DNA of 43,040 nucleotides, taken from contig NZ_JAHHIU010000121.1 of NCBI RefSeq assembly GCF_024539815.1, positions 1-43,040 of the forward strand. The letters run 5' to 3'. The notes under the pieces are model-generated. The model had not been told where the DNA came from. It saw only the letters and a program-made list of their open reading frames with translations, and did not search any database. The first letter of the stretch is position 1, and each line of letters starts with the position of its first letter. The stretch is from Streptomyces hayashii. GTDB lineage: Bacteria > Actinomycetota > Actinomycetes > Streptomycetales > Streptomycetaceae. The translations under genes and the position numbers were made by a program. Below, one piece after another: positions 7,479 to 16,166 of the stretch.

Positions 7479-7919
7479 TTACTCCGCGTTGCGGCCGGGT
7501 CCCCGGATCCCGAGGGCCCTGGTCGTCTCCCCGTTGACCAGCAGCACGAGCGCGGTGACGGCCACGGCCATCAGGGCGATGCCCGCCGGGATGGCCATGC
7601 TGTCGGCCTGGAGCAGGTTGTAGGCCACCGGCACCGCCATGACCTGGGTGATGACGGCGGGCCCCCGGCTCCAGCTGCGCAGGCTCAGCAGCCCACGGGC
7701 GGCCAGCAGCGGCAGCAGCGCCAGCACGATCACGGTGACTCCGCCGGTGACGGCCTGCTGACGGTCGTCCGGGCCGCCGGTGACGCCGAGGACGAGCATC
7801 CACACTCCGCCGACGACCAGCGCCAGCCCCTCCAGCGCGCAGAGGGCGGCGGCGTACGTCACCCGGCGCGGGCGGGACGCTGCGGTTTCCGGGGCGGCTG
7901 GGGTCTGCTCACTGCTCAC
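7479..7919 (-). CDS. Hypothetical integral membrane protein
   Basis: This 146-aa protein has about four hydrophobic segments after a short polar N-terminus (SSEQTPAAPETAASRPRR). No catalytic or binding motif is recognised, and no function is assigned. GTG 7919 looks leaderless: TACCCT on the minus strand (7931 to 7926) precedes it by 6 nt. It converges on sigH (32-nt gap) and is divergent from the lipid kinase gene. Conserved neighbours are the only clue. Confidence 0.8.
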   Translation of the reverse strand: MSSEQTPAAPETAASRPRRVTYAAALCALEGLALVVGGVWMLVLGVTGGPDDRQQAVTGGVTVIVLALLPLLAARGLLSLRSWSRGPAVITQVMAVPVAYNLLQADSMAIPAGIALMAVAVTALVLLVNGETTRALGIRGPGRNAE

Positions 7920-8066
7920 CCCTGAAGGGTAGCCCGCGCACCGGGCCCGCCCCCGGACCAGCCCGTAGGCCCGGGCGGCGCCCGTGTCGAGGCTCACTGC
8001 GTGATCTCTTACCCGATCCCCACCTCGGCCTGTGCCCGGTACCACCCAGTAGGTACGCTGCAACTC

Positions 8067-9032
8067 ATGCGTGCACTTCTCGTGGTCAACCCGGCGGCAA
8101 CCACCACCAGTGCACGAACGCGCGACGTCCTCATCCACGCCCTCGCGAGCGAGGTGAAGCTGGAGGCGGTCACCACCGAGTACCGCGGACACGCGCGCGA
8201 CCTGGGCCGCCAGGCGGCGGAGAGCGGGAACGTCGACCTGGTGGTGGCCCTCGGCGGCGACGGCACGGTGAACGAGGTCGTCAACGGTCTGCTGCACGCC
8301 GGTCCCGACCCGGCCCTGCCGGGCCTCGCAGTGGTGCCGGGCGGCTCGACCAACGTCTTCGCGCGCGCCCTGGATCTGCCCAACCACCCCGTCGAGGCCA
8401 CCGGTGCGCTGCTGGACGCGTTGCGCGAGGGCCGCGAGCGCACGGTCGGCCTCGGTCTCGCCGCGGGCACGCCCGGCACGGAGGACGAGGCGGTGCCGTC
8501 GCGCTGGTTCACCTTCAACGCCGGTCTCGGCTTCGACGCCGGAGTGGTGGGCCGGGTGGAGCAACAGCGCGAACTCGGCAGGAAATCCACGCATGCCCTC
8601 TACATTCGCCAGGCGATGCGTCAGTTGTTGGGCGAATCACAGCGCCGGCACGGAACCATCACCCTGGAGCGGCCGGGCGCGGATCCGGTGACCGATCTGG
8701 TGCTGTCCATAGTCTGCAACACGGCTCCGTGGACCTATCTGGGCAATCGCCCGGTGTACGCGTCACCTAAGGCCTCGTTCGATACCGGGCTCGACGTACT
8801 CGGTCTCAGCCGTCTGTCGACCGCCTCGGTTGCCCGATATGGCACCCAGTTGCTCACTTCGTCCCCCGAACGGGGACCGCACGGCAAGCATGCAGTCTCG
8901 CTGCACGACCTGGACCGGTTCACCTTGCATTCGAAGGCCCCGCTCCCCCTCCAGATGGACGGCGACCACCTAGGCCTGCGTACCAGCGTGACGTTCACAG
9001 GCGTACGCCATGCACTGCGTGTGATTGTGTGA
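8067..9032 (+). CDS. Diacylglycerol kinase-family lipid kinase
   Basis: This 321-aa protein belongs to the DAGK catalytic family (DgkB/YegS/LCB5-like), which phosphorylates diacylglycerol or a related lipid at the membrane face. VNPAATTTSARTRD at the N-terminus and the nucleotide-binding loop VVALGGDGTVNEVVNGLL (about residues 65-82) are diagnostic, followed by VVPGGSTNVFARALDLP. The actual lipid substrate is unknown. ATG 8067 has a leaderless signature, TACGCT at 8054-8059, 7 nt upstream. The gap to wblE downstream is 320 nt and holds wblE regulatory DNA rather than another gene. Confidence 0.88.
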   Translation: MRALLVVNPAATTTSARTRDVLIHALASEVKLEAVTTEYRGHARDLGRQAAESGNVDLVVALGGDGTVNEVVNGLLHAGPDPALPGLAVVPGGSTNVFARALDLPNHPVEATGALLDALREGRERTVGLGLAAGTPGTEDEAVPSRWFTFNAGLGFDAGVVGRVEQQRELGRKSTHALYIRQAMRQLLGESQRRHGTITLERPGADPVTDLVLSIVCNTAPWTYLGNRPVYASPKASFDTGLDVLGLSRLSTASVARYGTQLLTSSPERGPHGKHAVSLHDLDRFTLHSKAPLPLQMDGDHLGLRTSVTFTGVRHALRVIV

Positions 9033-9294
9033 GCAGAAAGGGCTGAAGTCCTTTCACTCGAACGTTTAGGCCAGGATCCACCCCATGGAAGTACGGCTGT
9101 GACCTAGTCGACACCGAGGAATCAAAAAAAACTTTCCGGAAGGGGTTGTATCCGCCGCTGAGGTTTGCGAGTCTCTACGTGGCGATCGGGACAGCCCGCA
9201 ACACCGGCATCCACTGATCACCGGAACCCCTCAACAAGCTCCAGGACCACGTCGGCGAAACCCGGCTGGTGGCCCTTCATCTGTTGAGCGATTC

Positions 9295-9308
9295 GTGAAA
9301 GCGTTCAC
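9295..9308. promoter_or_regulatory. Palindromic site in the wblE leader region
   Basis: GTGAA-AGCG-TTCAC is a 5-bp inverted repeat with a 4-nt centre, 45 nt before the wblE start. It is followed by TAATAC (9330-9335) and the ribosome site GGAGAGG. It may be an operator or part of the wblE promoter. The rest of 9033-9352 shows no gene; an A-rich tract (9123-9132) is unusual for this GC content. Confidence 0.4.
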
Positions 9309-9352
9309 ATTCACAAGCAACCTGCATGTAATACCAAGGAGAGGTAGCAGCC

Positions 9353-9610
9353 ATGGACTGGCGTCACAACGCCGTTTGCCGCGAGGAAGACCCCGAGCTC
9401 TTCTTCCCCATCGGCAACACCGGTCCTGCGCTGCTGCAGATCGAGGAAGCCAAGGCCGTCTGCCGTCGCTGCCCGGTTATGGAGCAGTGTCTGCAGTGGG
9501 CGCTTGAGTCCGGCCAGGACTCCGGCGTCTGGGGTGGCCTCAGCGAGGACGAGCGTCGTGCGATGAAGCGCCGCGCCGCCCGCAACCGGGCCCGTCAGGC
9601 CTCCGCCTGA
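9353..9610 (+). CDS. wblE: WhiB-family iron-sulfur regulator WblE
   Basis: This 85-aa WhiB-like protein is a small actinobacterial transcription regulator that binds a [4Fe-4S] cluster and usually acts with a sigma factor. The four cluster cysteines are C9, C37, C40 and C46 (C-x27-C-x2-C-x5-C). The WhiB G-(V/I)-W-G-G turn is at residues 58-62, and the C-terminus is Arg/Lys-rich (KRRAARNRARQ) for DNA contact. It matches the WblE type I remember from Streptomyces (MDWRHNAVC start). The start is ATG 9353 with GGAGAGG at good distance. A strong hairpin follows about 120 nt downstream. Confidence 0.95.
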   Translation: MDWRHNAVCREEDPELFFPIGNTGPALLQIEEAKAVCRRCPVMEQCLQWALESGQDSGVWGGLSEDERRAMKRRAARNRARQASA

Positions 9611-9728
9611 CGACACCCGCCCCGCAAGCCTGAGCTTGGCGGCGCGTACAGCGAGTACGCTTCTCCCGCCCCCGAGCCGCAGCGCGCAGTACCCCCGATG
9701 CGCAGCACAAGCTGGCAACGAGCATTCG

Positions 9729-9757
9729 AGCCCCGGACCCCTGAACGGTCCGGGGCT
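9729..9757 (+). terminator. Transcription terminator downstream of wblE
   Basis: AGCCCCGGACC (9729-9739) and GGTCCGGGGCT (9747-9757) form a perfect 11-bp stem with a 7-nt loop, followed by TCTT. It lies between wblE and the convergent histidine kinase. Confidence 0.8.
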
Positions 9758-9788
9758 TCTTGCTGTGCGCACACTCTCCCGCACGATG

Positions 9789-9814
9789 CCCCCGCGGGGT
9801 TCGCCCCCGCGGGC
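9789..9814 (-). terminator. Possible terminator of the histidine kinase gene
   Basis: CCCCCGCGGGG and CCCCCGCGGGC flank TTCG, giving a stem of about 9 bp 35 nt beyond the kinase stop codon. There is no clear T tract on the minus strand. The motif is partly self-palindromic, so the assignment is tentative. Confidence 0.4.
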
Positions 9815-9848
9815 CGCGCCGCCCATGCCCCCGTTGCCGCCTCGCGGG

Positions 9849-11324
9849 CTACTTCTGCGCACGCACCGGGATGTCCAGGATCACCCGGGTCCCGCCCCCC
9901 GGCGCCGGGACCATGTCGAACGTGCCGCTCAACTCGCCCTCCACCAGGGTCCGTACGATCTGCAGGCCGAGGTTGCCGGAGGTGTGCGGGTCGAAGCCGT
10001 CGGGCAGGCCGACGCCGTCGTCCTGGACGGTGACCAGCAGACGGGCCTCCTTGCTGGTGCCCCCGCGGACCGCCGACACCTCGACGGTTCCCGTCTCGCC
10101 CTCGGCGAAGCCGTGCTCCAGGGCGTTCTGCAGGATCTCGGTGAGGACCATGGACAACGGGGTGGCGACCTCGGCGTCCAGGATGCCGAAGCGTCCGCTG
10201 CGCCGGCCGGCGACCTTGCCCGGCGAGATCTCGGCGACCATCGCCAGCACGCGGTCGGCGATCTCGTCGAACTCCACGCGCTCGTCGAGGTTCTGGGACA
10301 GCGTCTCGTGCACGATCGCGATCGAGCCGACCCGGCGGACGGCCTCTTCGAGGGCCTCCCGGCCCCGCTCGGACTCGATGCGCCGGGCCTGGAGCCGCAG
10401 CAGGGCCGCCACCGTCTGAAGGTTGTTCTTCACCCGGTGGTGGATCTCCCGGATGGTCGCGTCCTTGGTGATCAACTCGCGTTCGCGGCGACGCAGTTCC
10501 GTCACGTCGCGCAGCAGGACGAGCGCGCCGATGCGGGCGCCTTTCGGCTTGAGCGGGATCGTGCGGAACTGGATGACCCCGTCGCGGGCCTCGATCTCGA
10601 ACTCGCGGGGCGCCCAGCCGCTGGCGACCTTGGCGAGCGCCTCGTCCACCGGGCCGCGGGTCGGGGCCAGTTCGGCGGTGGTCTGGCCGAGGTGCTGGCC
10701 GACCAGGTCGGAGGCCAGACCCATGCGGTGAAAGGCGGACAGGCCGTTGGGGGAGGCGTACTGGACGATCCCGTCGGCGTCGACGCGGATCAGGCCGTCG
10801 CCGACGCGCGGGGCCGCGTCCATGTCCATCTGCTGGTTGGGGAACGGGAAGGAGCCGGCCGCGATCATCTGTGCGAGGTCGGACGCGCTCTGGAGATAGG
10901 TGAGCTCCAGCCGGCTCGGGGTGCGCACGGTGAGCAGATTGGTGTTGCGGGCGATGACGCCCAGGACGCGGCCCTCGCGCCGGACGGGGATGGACTCGAC
11001 CCGGACCGGGACCTCCTCGCGCCATTCCGGGTCGCCCTCGCGCACGATCCGGCCCTCGTCCAGGGCGGCGTCCAGCAGGGGGCGGCGGCCGCGGGGGACG
11101 AGGTGGCCGACCATGTCGTCCTGGTAGGAGGTGGGGCCGGTGTTGGGGCGCATCTGGGCCACGGAGACGTAGCGGGCGCCGTCGCGGGTGGGGACCCACA
11201 GGACCAGGTCGGCGAAGGAGAGGTCGGAGAGCAGCTGCCACTCCGAGACCAGCAGGTGCAGCCACTCAAGGTCGGAGTCGTCGAGTGCGGTGTGCTGGCG
11301 TACGAGTTCGTTCATGGAGGGCAC
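9849..11324 (-). CDS. pdtaS: PdtaS-type sensor histidine kinase (HisKA_2 family)
   Basis: This 491-aa cytosolic two-component kinase has no membrane segments. A GAF-like N-terminal domain (about 10-155) is followed by a PAS-like domain (about 165-275). The HisKA_2 phosphoacceptor box REIHHRVKNNLQTVAALLRL starts near residue 292, with H296 the likely site. A GHKL ATPase follows, with N-box MVLTEILQNALEHGF and G-box VQDDGVGLPDGF. This architecture matches mycobacterial PdtaS, whose partner PdtaR is an ANTAR-domain antiterminator; no such partner lies in this window. I chose GTG 11324 (MPSMNELVRQH) because TACGCT lies 7 nt upstream on the minus strand, a leaderless pattern; ATG 11315 is three codons in. 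Confidence 0.9.
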   Translation of the reverse strand: MPSMNELVRQHTALDDSDLEWLHLLVSEWQLLSDLSFADLVLWVPTRDGARYVSVAQMRPNTGPTSYQDDMVGHLVPRGRRPLLDAALDEGRIVREGDPEWREEVPVRVESIPVRREGRVLGVIARNTNLLTVRTPSRLELTYLQSASDLAQMIAAGSFPFPNQQMDMDAAPRVGDGLIRVDADGIVQYASPNGLSAFHRMGLASDLVGQHLGQTTAELAPTRGPVDEALAKVASGWAPREFEIEARDGVIQFRTIPLKPKGARIGALVLLRDVTELRRRERELITKDATIREIHHRVKNNLQTVAALLRLQARRIESERGREALEEAVRRVGSIAIVHETLSQNLDERVEFDEIADRVLAMVAEISPGKVAGRRSGRFGILDAEVATPLSMVLTEILQNALEHGFAEGETGTVEVSAVRGGTSKEARLLVTVQDDGVGLPDGFDPHTSGNLGLQIVRTLVEGELSGTFDMVPAPGGGTRVILDIPVRAQK

Positions 11325-11574
11325 GTCTGCGAGCGTACCTGGGGGTTTGCGCGGGGCGGGAAACACCCGCGGGCCGCGGCGCCTGGGAGGGACCCTCAAC
11401 CCTCCCGGCACCGCAGCCCGGAGCAATATCGGCCGCGGGGTGTGCGGTCCCGTCGACCGAAGGTGAGGAGCCGGGGCAGTCAGGGCAGAGAGCCCGGATC
11501 CTCGGTCCGCCTTCCTGTGCGGGGAAGACGGAGGCTCAGTGTGGCGCCGGCTGTTTCACTCGCCACCGCCATTG

Positions 11575-11586
11575 TGGACTAGACCA
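11575..11586. promoter_or_regulatory. DasR-responsive element (dre), distal nagB site
   Basis: TGGACTAGACCA differs from the palindromic dre core TGGTCTAGACCA at one base. It lies between pdtaS and nagB, 266 bp from the nagB start and 251 bp from the pdtaS start. The 527-bp intergenic region 11325-11851 holds this site, the proximal dre and promoters, but no convincing gene. Confidence 0.6.
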
Positions 11587-11811
11587 CTAGGTGTGTCCAT
11601 GCGGGCGGGCCTGTTCGTTGTTGTGGTATTCGGGGGCCCTGCCATCCACAACGCAGCCTAGCCTGTGCGGGTTCCCGAGCGGGGCCACATGGCGAGGGCA
11701 ATTTCCGCGACCGGCCGCCGCCGCGACCGATCGGCGTCCTGCCGTACGGATCCCGGACGCCCGCCCGCCTGGGCCGGGACACCCGATTCTGTTAGATTGG
11801 GCCCCGTAGAT

Positions 11812-11823
11812 TGGTCTAAACCA
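11812..11823. promoter_or_regulatory. DasR-responsive element (dre), proximal nagB site
   Basis: TGGTCTAAACCA matches the dre core TGGTCTAGACCA with one mismatch and ends 28 bp before the nagB start. It overlaps a TAGATT -10-like element (11807-11812), so DasR binding should block transcription. nagB is an established DasR target in S. coelicolor. Confidence 0.75.
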
Positions 11824-11851
11824 CACACGGTTATGAGAACGGCGGGCCAGC

Positions 11852-12637
11852 GTGGAAGTTGTCATCGTTCCGGACGCCCGGGCGGGCGGCGAGCTCATCG
11901 CCGAGGCCATGGCGCAGCTGTTGCGGCGCAAGCCGGACGCCCTGCTCGGCGTGGCCACCGGCTCCACCCCGCTGCCCGTCTACGAGGCGCTGGCGGCCAA
12001 GGTCGCTTCCGGCGCCGTGGACGCCGGGCGGGCACGGATCGCCCAGCTCGACGAGTACGTCGGCCTGCCCGCCGACCACCCCGAGTCCTACCGTTCGGTG
12101 CTGCGCCGTGAGGTGCTGGAGCCGCTGGGCATCGGCATGGAGGCCTTCCTCGGCCCGGACGGCACGGCGCAGGACGTGCAGGCCGCCTGCGAGGCGTACG
12201 ACCGCGCCCTCGCCGAGGCCGGCGGTGTGGACGTGCAACTGCTCGGGATCGGCACCGACGGGCACATCGGGTTCAACGAGCCGTGCTCGTCCCTCGCCTC
12301 GCGCACCCGCATCAAGACGCTGACCGAGCAGACCCGGGTGGACAACGCGCGCTTCTTCGACGGCGACATCGACCAGGTGCCGCACCACGTCATCACCCAG
12401 GGCATCGGGACGATCCTGGAGGCGCGGCACCTGGTGCTGCTGGCCACCGGGGAGGGCAAGGCGGACGCCGTCGCGGCCACCGTGGAGGGACCGGTCGCCG
12501 CGGTGTGCCCGGCCTCCGCGCTCCAGCTGCACCCGCACGCGACGGTCGTCGTCGACGAGGCCGCCGCGTCCGAGCTGAAGCTCGCGGACTACTTCCGGCA
12601 CACGTTCGCCAACAAGCCGCAGTGGCAGGGCGTCTGA
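11852..12637 (+). CDS. nagB: Glucosamine-6-phosphate deaminase NagB
   Basis: This 261-aa sugar-phosphate isomerase converts glucosamine-6-phosphate to fructose-6-phosphate and ammonia, feeding N-acetylglucosamine carbon into glycolysis. The family marks are GVATGSTPLPVYEAL for phosphate binding, QLDEYVGL with the catalytic Asp (about 71-78), and GIGTDGHIGFNEP with the catalytic His and Glu (about 134-146). It starts at GTG 11852. Glucosamine-6-phosphate, its substrate, is the effector that releases DasR, so the enzyme closes a feedback loop with the das genes next door. The proximal dre overlaps its promoter. A long hairpin separates it from the convergent glucosaminidase gene. Confidence 0.95.
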   Translation: MEVVIVPDARAGGELIAEAMAQLLRRKPDALLGVATGSTPLPVYEALAAKVASGAVDAGRARIAQLDEYVGLPADHPESYRSVLRREVLEPLGIGMEAFLGPDGTAQDVQAACEAYDRALAEAGGVDVQLLGIGTDGHIGFNEPCSSLASRTRIKTLTEQTRVDNARFFDGDIDQVPHHVITQGIGTILEARHLVLLATGEGKADAVAATVEGPVAAVCPASALQLHPHATVVVDEAAASELKLADYFRHTFANKPQWQGV

Positions 12638-12651
12638 GAGCGACCGCCCCA

Positions 12652-12708
12652 CCCGACGGCGAAGGCGCCCGGCTCCTGATCCAGGAGCCGGGCGCCTTCG
12701 CCGTCGGG
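12652..12708. terminator. Long bidirectional terminator between nagB and the GH3 gene
   Basis: The segments 12652-12678 and 12682-12708 are perfect reverse complements: a 27-bp GC-rich stem with the 3-nt loop ATC. It lies between two convergent stop codons (12637 and 12713), so it can stop transcription from both sides. Confidence 0.9.
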
Positions 12709-12712
12709 CCGC

Positions 12713-14272
12713 TCAGCCGTGCGGGCCGGCCGCGATGACCTCGGCCGCCGCGCGGCCGCACACCCGGGCCGCGCCATGGGTGGCGATGTGCAGGGCGCCC
12801 CGGGGCGGGGCCTGGGGGACGCCCATCTCGACGACGACCGTGTCCGGGCGGGCCGACAGGAGGACGTCGAGGGCCGCCCCCATCCAGGGGTGCCGGTGCT
12901 CGTCGCGGACCACGGCGACGATCCGCCGCTCCCGCGCCGCGGCCAGCGCCGCATGTCCGGCGTCCGCGCCCGTGAAGCCGTCCGTCTCCGTCCCCGGCAG
13001 CAGTCGGACCAGTTCCGCGGCGACCCCCCACGGGGTCTCGTCGCCGACGGCGATGTTCGCGACCGGGGTGAGCAAGGCGACGAACGGAGGGTCGACGAGC
13101 GGCGTGAAGACCTCGTCGCCGGTGAGCCGGAGGGCGCGGCGTGCGGCGATCAGACCGACGTCGGCGCGCACGGCCGCACCGTCGGAGGACGACGTCCGTC
13201 CGGCCCGGACCTGCGCTGCGGCTGTGCCCGCGGGCGCCTGCCCTCGGCCGGTCGCCGTCCAGCGCGCCAGTGACCGGACGCGTTGCGCCGCGTCCGCGAG
13301 GCGCTCCTCGGGCAGGGCGCCCGAGCGGACGGCGGTGACCAGCGCGTCGCGCAGCCGGCGCACGGTGTCGTCGTCCGCGAGGCCGCCGCCCACGCAGATG
13401 GCGTCCGCGCCGGCGGCGATCGCGAGGACGCTGCCGCGCTCGATGCCGTAGGTCGCGGCGACCGCCTGCATCTCCATGCCGTCGGTGACGATCAGGCCGT
13501 CGTAGCCGAGCTCCTCGCGCAGGAGCGTGGTGAGGATGCGGGGCGACAGCGTCGCCGGCCGGGCCGGGTCCAGGGCCGGGACCAGGATGTGCGCGCTCAT
13601 CACGGCGCGGGTGCCGGCGGCGATGGCCGCGCGGAACGGGGTCAGCTCGCGCTCGGTCAGCACCGCCGGGGCGACGTCGATGCGCGGGAGCGCGTGGTGG
13701 GAGTCGACGGCCGTGTCGCCGTGACCGGGGAAGTGCTTGGTGCAGGCCGCCACGCCCGCCGACTGCAGGCCGGTGACGTAGGCGGCGGTGTGCCGGGCGA
13801 CCAGGTGGGGGTCGGCGCCGAAGGAGCGGACGCCGATCACCGGGTTCGCGGGGTTGGAGTTGACGTCGGCGGAGGGCGCCCAGTTGAGGTTGACACCGCA
13901 TTCGGCGAGGCGGCGGCCCAGCTCGGCGGCGACCTCCAGGGTGAGCGCGACGTCGTCCACCGCGCCCAGCGCGTGGTTGCCGGGGAAGCTGGAGCCGGTG
14001 CGCACCTCCAGACGCGTGACGTCTCCGCCCTCCTCGTCGACCGCGACCAGGACGTCGTCCCGTTCGGTGCGCAACTGGGCGGTCAGCGCGGCGAGTTGTT
14101 CGGGCGAGGCGATGTTCCTGCCGAACAGTCCCACCGACGCCAGTCCCTCGCCGAGCCGTCGCAGCAGCCAGTCGGGGGCGGTGGTGCCGGGGAATCCGGG
14201 TTGCAGGACCGTCAGGGCGTCACGGGTGAGCGTGTCGGTGCCGCTGGCGATTGTCGTCATCGGGGGCGTCAT
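12713..14272 (-). CDS. dasD: GH3 beta-N-acetylglucosaminidase (DasD/NagZ-like)
   Basis: This glycoside hydrolase family 3 enzyme (about 519 aa) should release N-acetylglucosamine from imported chitooligosaccharides inside the cell; no signal peptide is visible. KHFPGHGDTAVDSHHALP (around residues 170-187) is the NagZ-type loop carrying the catalytic His-Asp dyad, and IVTDGMEMQAV contains the likely nucleophile Asp. After the TIM barrel there is a C-terminal domain of about 150 aa. ATG 14272 overlaps the dasC stop (ATGA). ATG 14260, giving MTTIASGTDTL, is an equally plausible start. It is the last gene of the das unit, and importer plus intracellular hydrolase form one catabolic route. Confidence 0.9.
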   Translation of the reverse strand: MTPPMTTIASGTDTLTRDALTVLQPGFPGTTAPDWLLRRLGEGLASVGLFGRNIASPEQLAALTAQLRTERDDVLVAVDEEGGDVTRLEVRTGSSFPGNHALGAVDDVALTLEVAAELGRRLAECGVNLNWAPSADVNSNPANPVIGVRSFGADPHLVARHTAAYVTGLQSAGVAACTKHFPGHGDTAVDSHHALPRIDVAPAVLTERELTPFRAAIAAGTRAVMSAHILVPALDPARPATLSPRILTTLLREELGYDGLIVTDGMEMQAVAATYGIERGSVLAIAAGADAICVGGGLADDDTVRRLRDALVTAVRSGALPEERLADAAQRVRSLARWTATGRGQAPAGTAAAQVRAGRTSSSDGAAVRADVGLIAARRALRLTGDEVFTPLVDPPFVALLTPVANIAVGDETPWGVAAELVRLLPGTETDGFTGADAGHAALAAARERRIVAVVRDEHRHPWMGAALDVLLSARPDTVVVEMGVPQAPPRGALHIATHGAARVCGRAAAEVIAAGPHG

Positions 14273-15135
14273 CCCTTCACGGCGCCCGCGGTCAGCCCCG
14301 CGGCCATCTTGCGCTGGACGAGGAGGAAGAGGGCGACGATCGGTACGGCCATCATCGTGGCGCCGGCCATCATCGGGGCGTACTCGGTTCCGTGCTTGGT
14401 GGAGAAGTTGCTGAGCCAGACGGTCGCGGTCTGGTTCTTCTGGCTGAGCAGCATCAGGGCGTACAGGTACTCGTTCCAGGCCTGGATGAAGCCGTAGACC
14501 GAGGTGGCGACCATGCCGGGGGCCAGCAGCGGGAAGACGACGCGGACGAAGGCCCCGGTGCGGCTGCACCCGTCCACCATGGCGGCCTCCTCCAGCTCCT
14601 TCGGGATGTTGACGATGAACCCGCGCAGGGTCCACACCGTGAAGGGCAGGATGAAGGTCAGATAGGTGATGATCAGGCCGGAGAGCTTGTCGTACTGGTC
14701 CAGGTCGTTCAGGAGCAGGAAGACCGGGATGATCATGGCGACGAGCGGGACCATCTGGACGGCCAGGATGCCGACGATCACGATCTTGCGGCCGCGGAAG
14801 GCGAACCGGGAGATGGCGAGGGCGGCCAGCAGTCCCACGACGACGCCGATCGCGACGACCGCGAGGGAGACGATCAGGCTGCGGCCCACCGGGCCCCAGA
14901 AGTCGGCGATGTCCAGCGCGCGGCTGAAGTTGGACAGGGTGAGACCCGTCGGCAGCAGGCTCGGGTCCGGGTCGATGGCGTCCTTCGCCGGCTTGAACGC
15001 CGTGTTGAGCATCCAGTAGACGGGGAAGCCGGCGACGGCGAAGACGAACAGGCCGAGGAGGTTCCAGCCGGCCCTGGACTTCCGGCGCCGGGGCCGGACT
15101 CCCGCCGGGTTCGCCCCGGAGGCGATGGCGCTCAT
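14269..15135 (-). CDS. dasC: ABC sugar transporter permease DasC
   Basis: This 288-aa inner-membrane permease belongs to the carbohydrate uptake transporter-1 family (MalG-like) and imports chitobiose/N-acetylglucosamine oligomers with DasA and DasB. It has six hydrophobic segments and the cytoplasmic EAA loop ELEEAAMVDGCSRTGAFVRV (about 184-203), which contacts the ATPase. No ATPase gene is present here; in Streptomyces the shared ATPase MsiK, encoded elsewhere, serves this role. The start overlaps the dasB stop by 4 nt (ATGA). Confidence 0.95.
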   Translation of the reverse strand: MSAIASGANPAGVRPRRRKSRAGWNLLGLFVFAVAGFPVYWMLNTAFKPAKDAIDPDPSLLPTGLTLSNFSRALDIADFWGPVGRSLIVSLAVVAIGVVVGLLAALAISRFAFRGRKIVIVGILAVQMVPLVAMIIPVFLLLNDLDQYDKLSGLIITYLTFILPFTVWTLRGFIVNIPKELEEAAMVDGCSRTGAFVRVVFPLLAPGMVATSVYGFIQAWNEYLYALMLLSQKNQTATVWLSNFSTKHGTEYAPMMAGATMMAVPIVALFLLVQRKMAAGLTAGAVKG

Positions 15136-16130
15136 TCGACCTCTCCGATCTTCAGCATCTGGCGCATGTAGACGGCGACCACCCCGAGCAGCAGCACCAC
15201 GGTGACCAGGGCGATCGCCGAGCCCTGGCCGTAGTCGTTGACGACGAACGCGCGGTCGTAGGAGTACGTCGTCAGCAACTGGAACTCCGCCTCCGGATGC
15301 CCGTTGCGCATCACGAAGACCTGGGGGAAGACGCCCATGTCCCAGATGACCGACAGGGTCGTGAGCATCACGACGACCGGCTTGAGGATGGGCAGGGTGA
15401 CGTACCGGAAGACGCCCAGGGCGCCCGCGCCGTCGAGGCGGGCCGCCTCCTCCAGTTCGGCCGGGACCTGGGTGAGGCCGGCACTGAGGGTGATCACCAC
15501 GAAGGGCACCGCGCCCCAGATCACCAGCAGCATGATCACCGCGAGGCCCTGCGGTCCGCTCGCGAACCAGTTGTGGCCGATCAGGTCGACGCCGGGCAGC
15601 CTGCTCAGCACCGCGTTGAGGATGCCGTAGTCGGAGTCGAACAGCCATTTGAAGACGGTGGTGGCGACGATGACCGGCATCCCCCAGCCCGCCACGAGCG
15701 CGATGTTGACGAGGGTCTTCACCCAGCCGGAGACGCGCTGGAGGAGCAGCGCGATCAGCATGCCGAGGACCATGGTGACGATCACGCAGCCGGCCGCGAA
15801 GACGATCGTGCGCAGGACGACCTGCCAGAACTCGCCGTCCCCCAGCACGCCCGCGAAGTTGTCGAACCCGACCGACTCGGCCGGCTGGAAGCCCCACAAC
15901 TGGGACTGCCCGAACTTCTGGAAGGAGAGGGTGACCAGCCGGACCAGCGGATAGCCCATCACCAGGGCGAGGACCAGCAGGCAGGGGGCCAGGAGCAGCC
16001 AGGGGGTCGCGGTCCCGCCGGAACCGCGGCGGCCGCGTGGTCTTCCGGCGTCCGGTTCGCCGGCCGGCGGCGGCGGTGGCGACTGCCGCGTCGGCGGCAC
16101 TTCGGCAGTGGTCGTGTCTGCGGCACTCAT
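15132..16130 (-). CDS. dasB: ABC sugar transporter permease DasB
   Basis: This 332-aa permease (MalF-like) is the partner of DasC. The N-terminal 40 residues are polar and Pro-rich, followed by six membrane segments and the EAA loop ELEEAARLDGAGALGVFRYV. The start is ATG 16130 with GAGGAGC upstream. The gap to dasA is 74 nt and contains two perfect palindromes that may set the ratio of binding protein to permease. Confidence 0.95.
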   Translation of the reverse strand: MSAADTTTAEVPPTRQSPPPPPAGEPDAGRPRGRRGSGGTATPWLLLAPCLLVLALVMGYPLVRLVTLSFQKFGQSQLWGFQPAESVGFDNFAGVLGDGEFWQVVLRTIVFAAGCVIVTMVLGMLIALLLQRVSGWVKTLVNIALVAGWGMPVIVATTVFKWLFDSDYGILNAVLSRLPGVDLIGHNWFASGPQGLAVIMLLVIWGAVPFVVITLSAGLTQVPAELEEAARLDGAGALGVFRYVTLPILKPVVVMLTTLSVIWDMGVFPQVFVMRNGHPEAEFQLLTTYSYDRAFVVNDYGQGSAIALVTVVLLLGVVAVYMRQMLKIGEVE

Positions 16131-16166
16131 CCGCGCGCTCCTCAGCGGTCCCTCGGGTCGTACGGG

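Noticed and set aside
9118..9147. GGAAT followed by GTT upstream of wblE as a SigR promoter
   Set aside because: The spacer is 22 nt; SigR promoters need 18-19.
11591..11809. Small coding frame between the dre sites upstream of nagB
   Set aside because: No ribosome site, no similarity recognised, and it sits within regulatory DNA.
13141..13338. Small Arg-rich frames within the GH3 gene and similar ones elsewhere
   Set aside because: They are out-of-frame readings of GC-rich genes with skewed Arg/Pro/Ala content.
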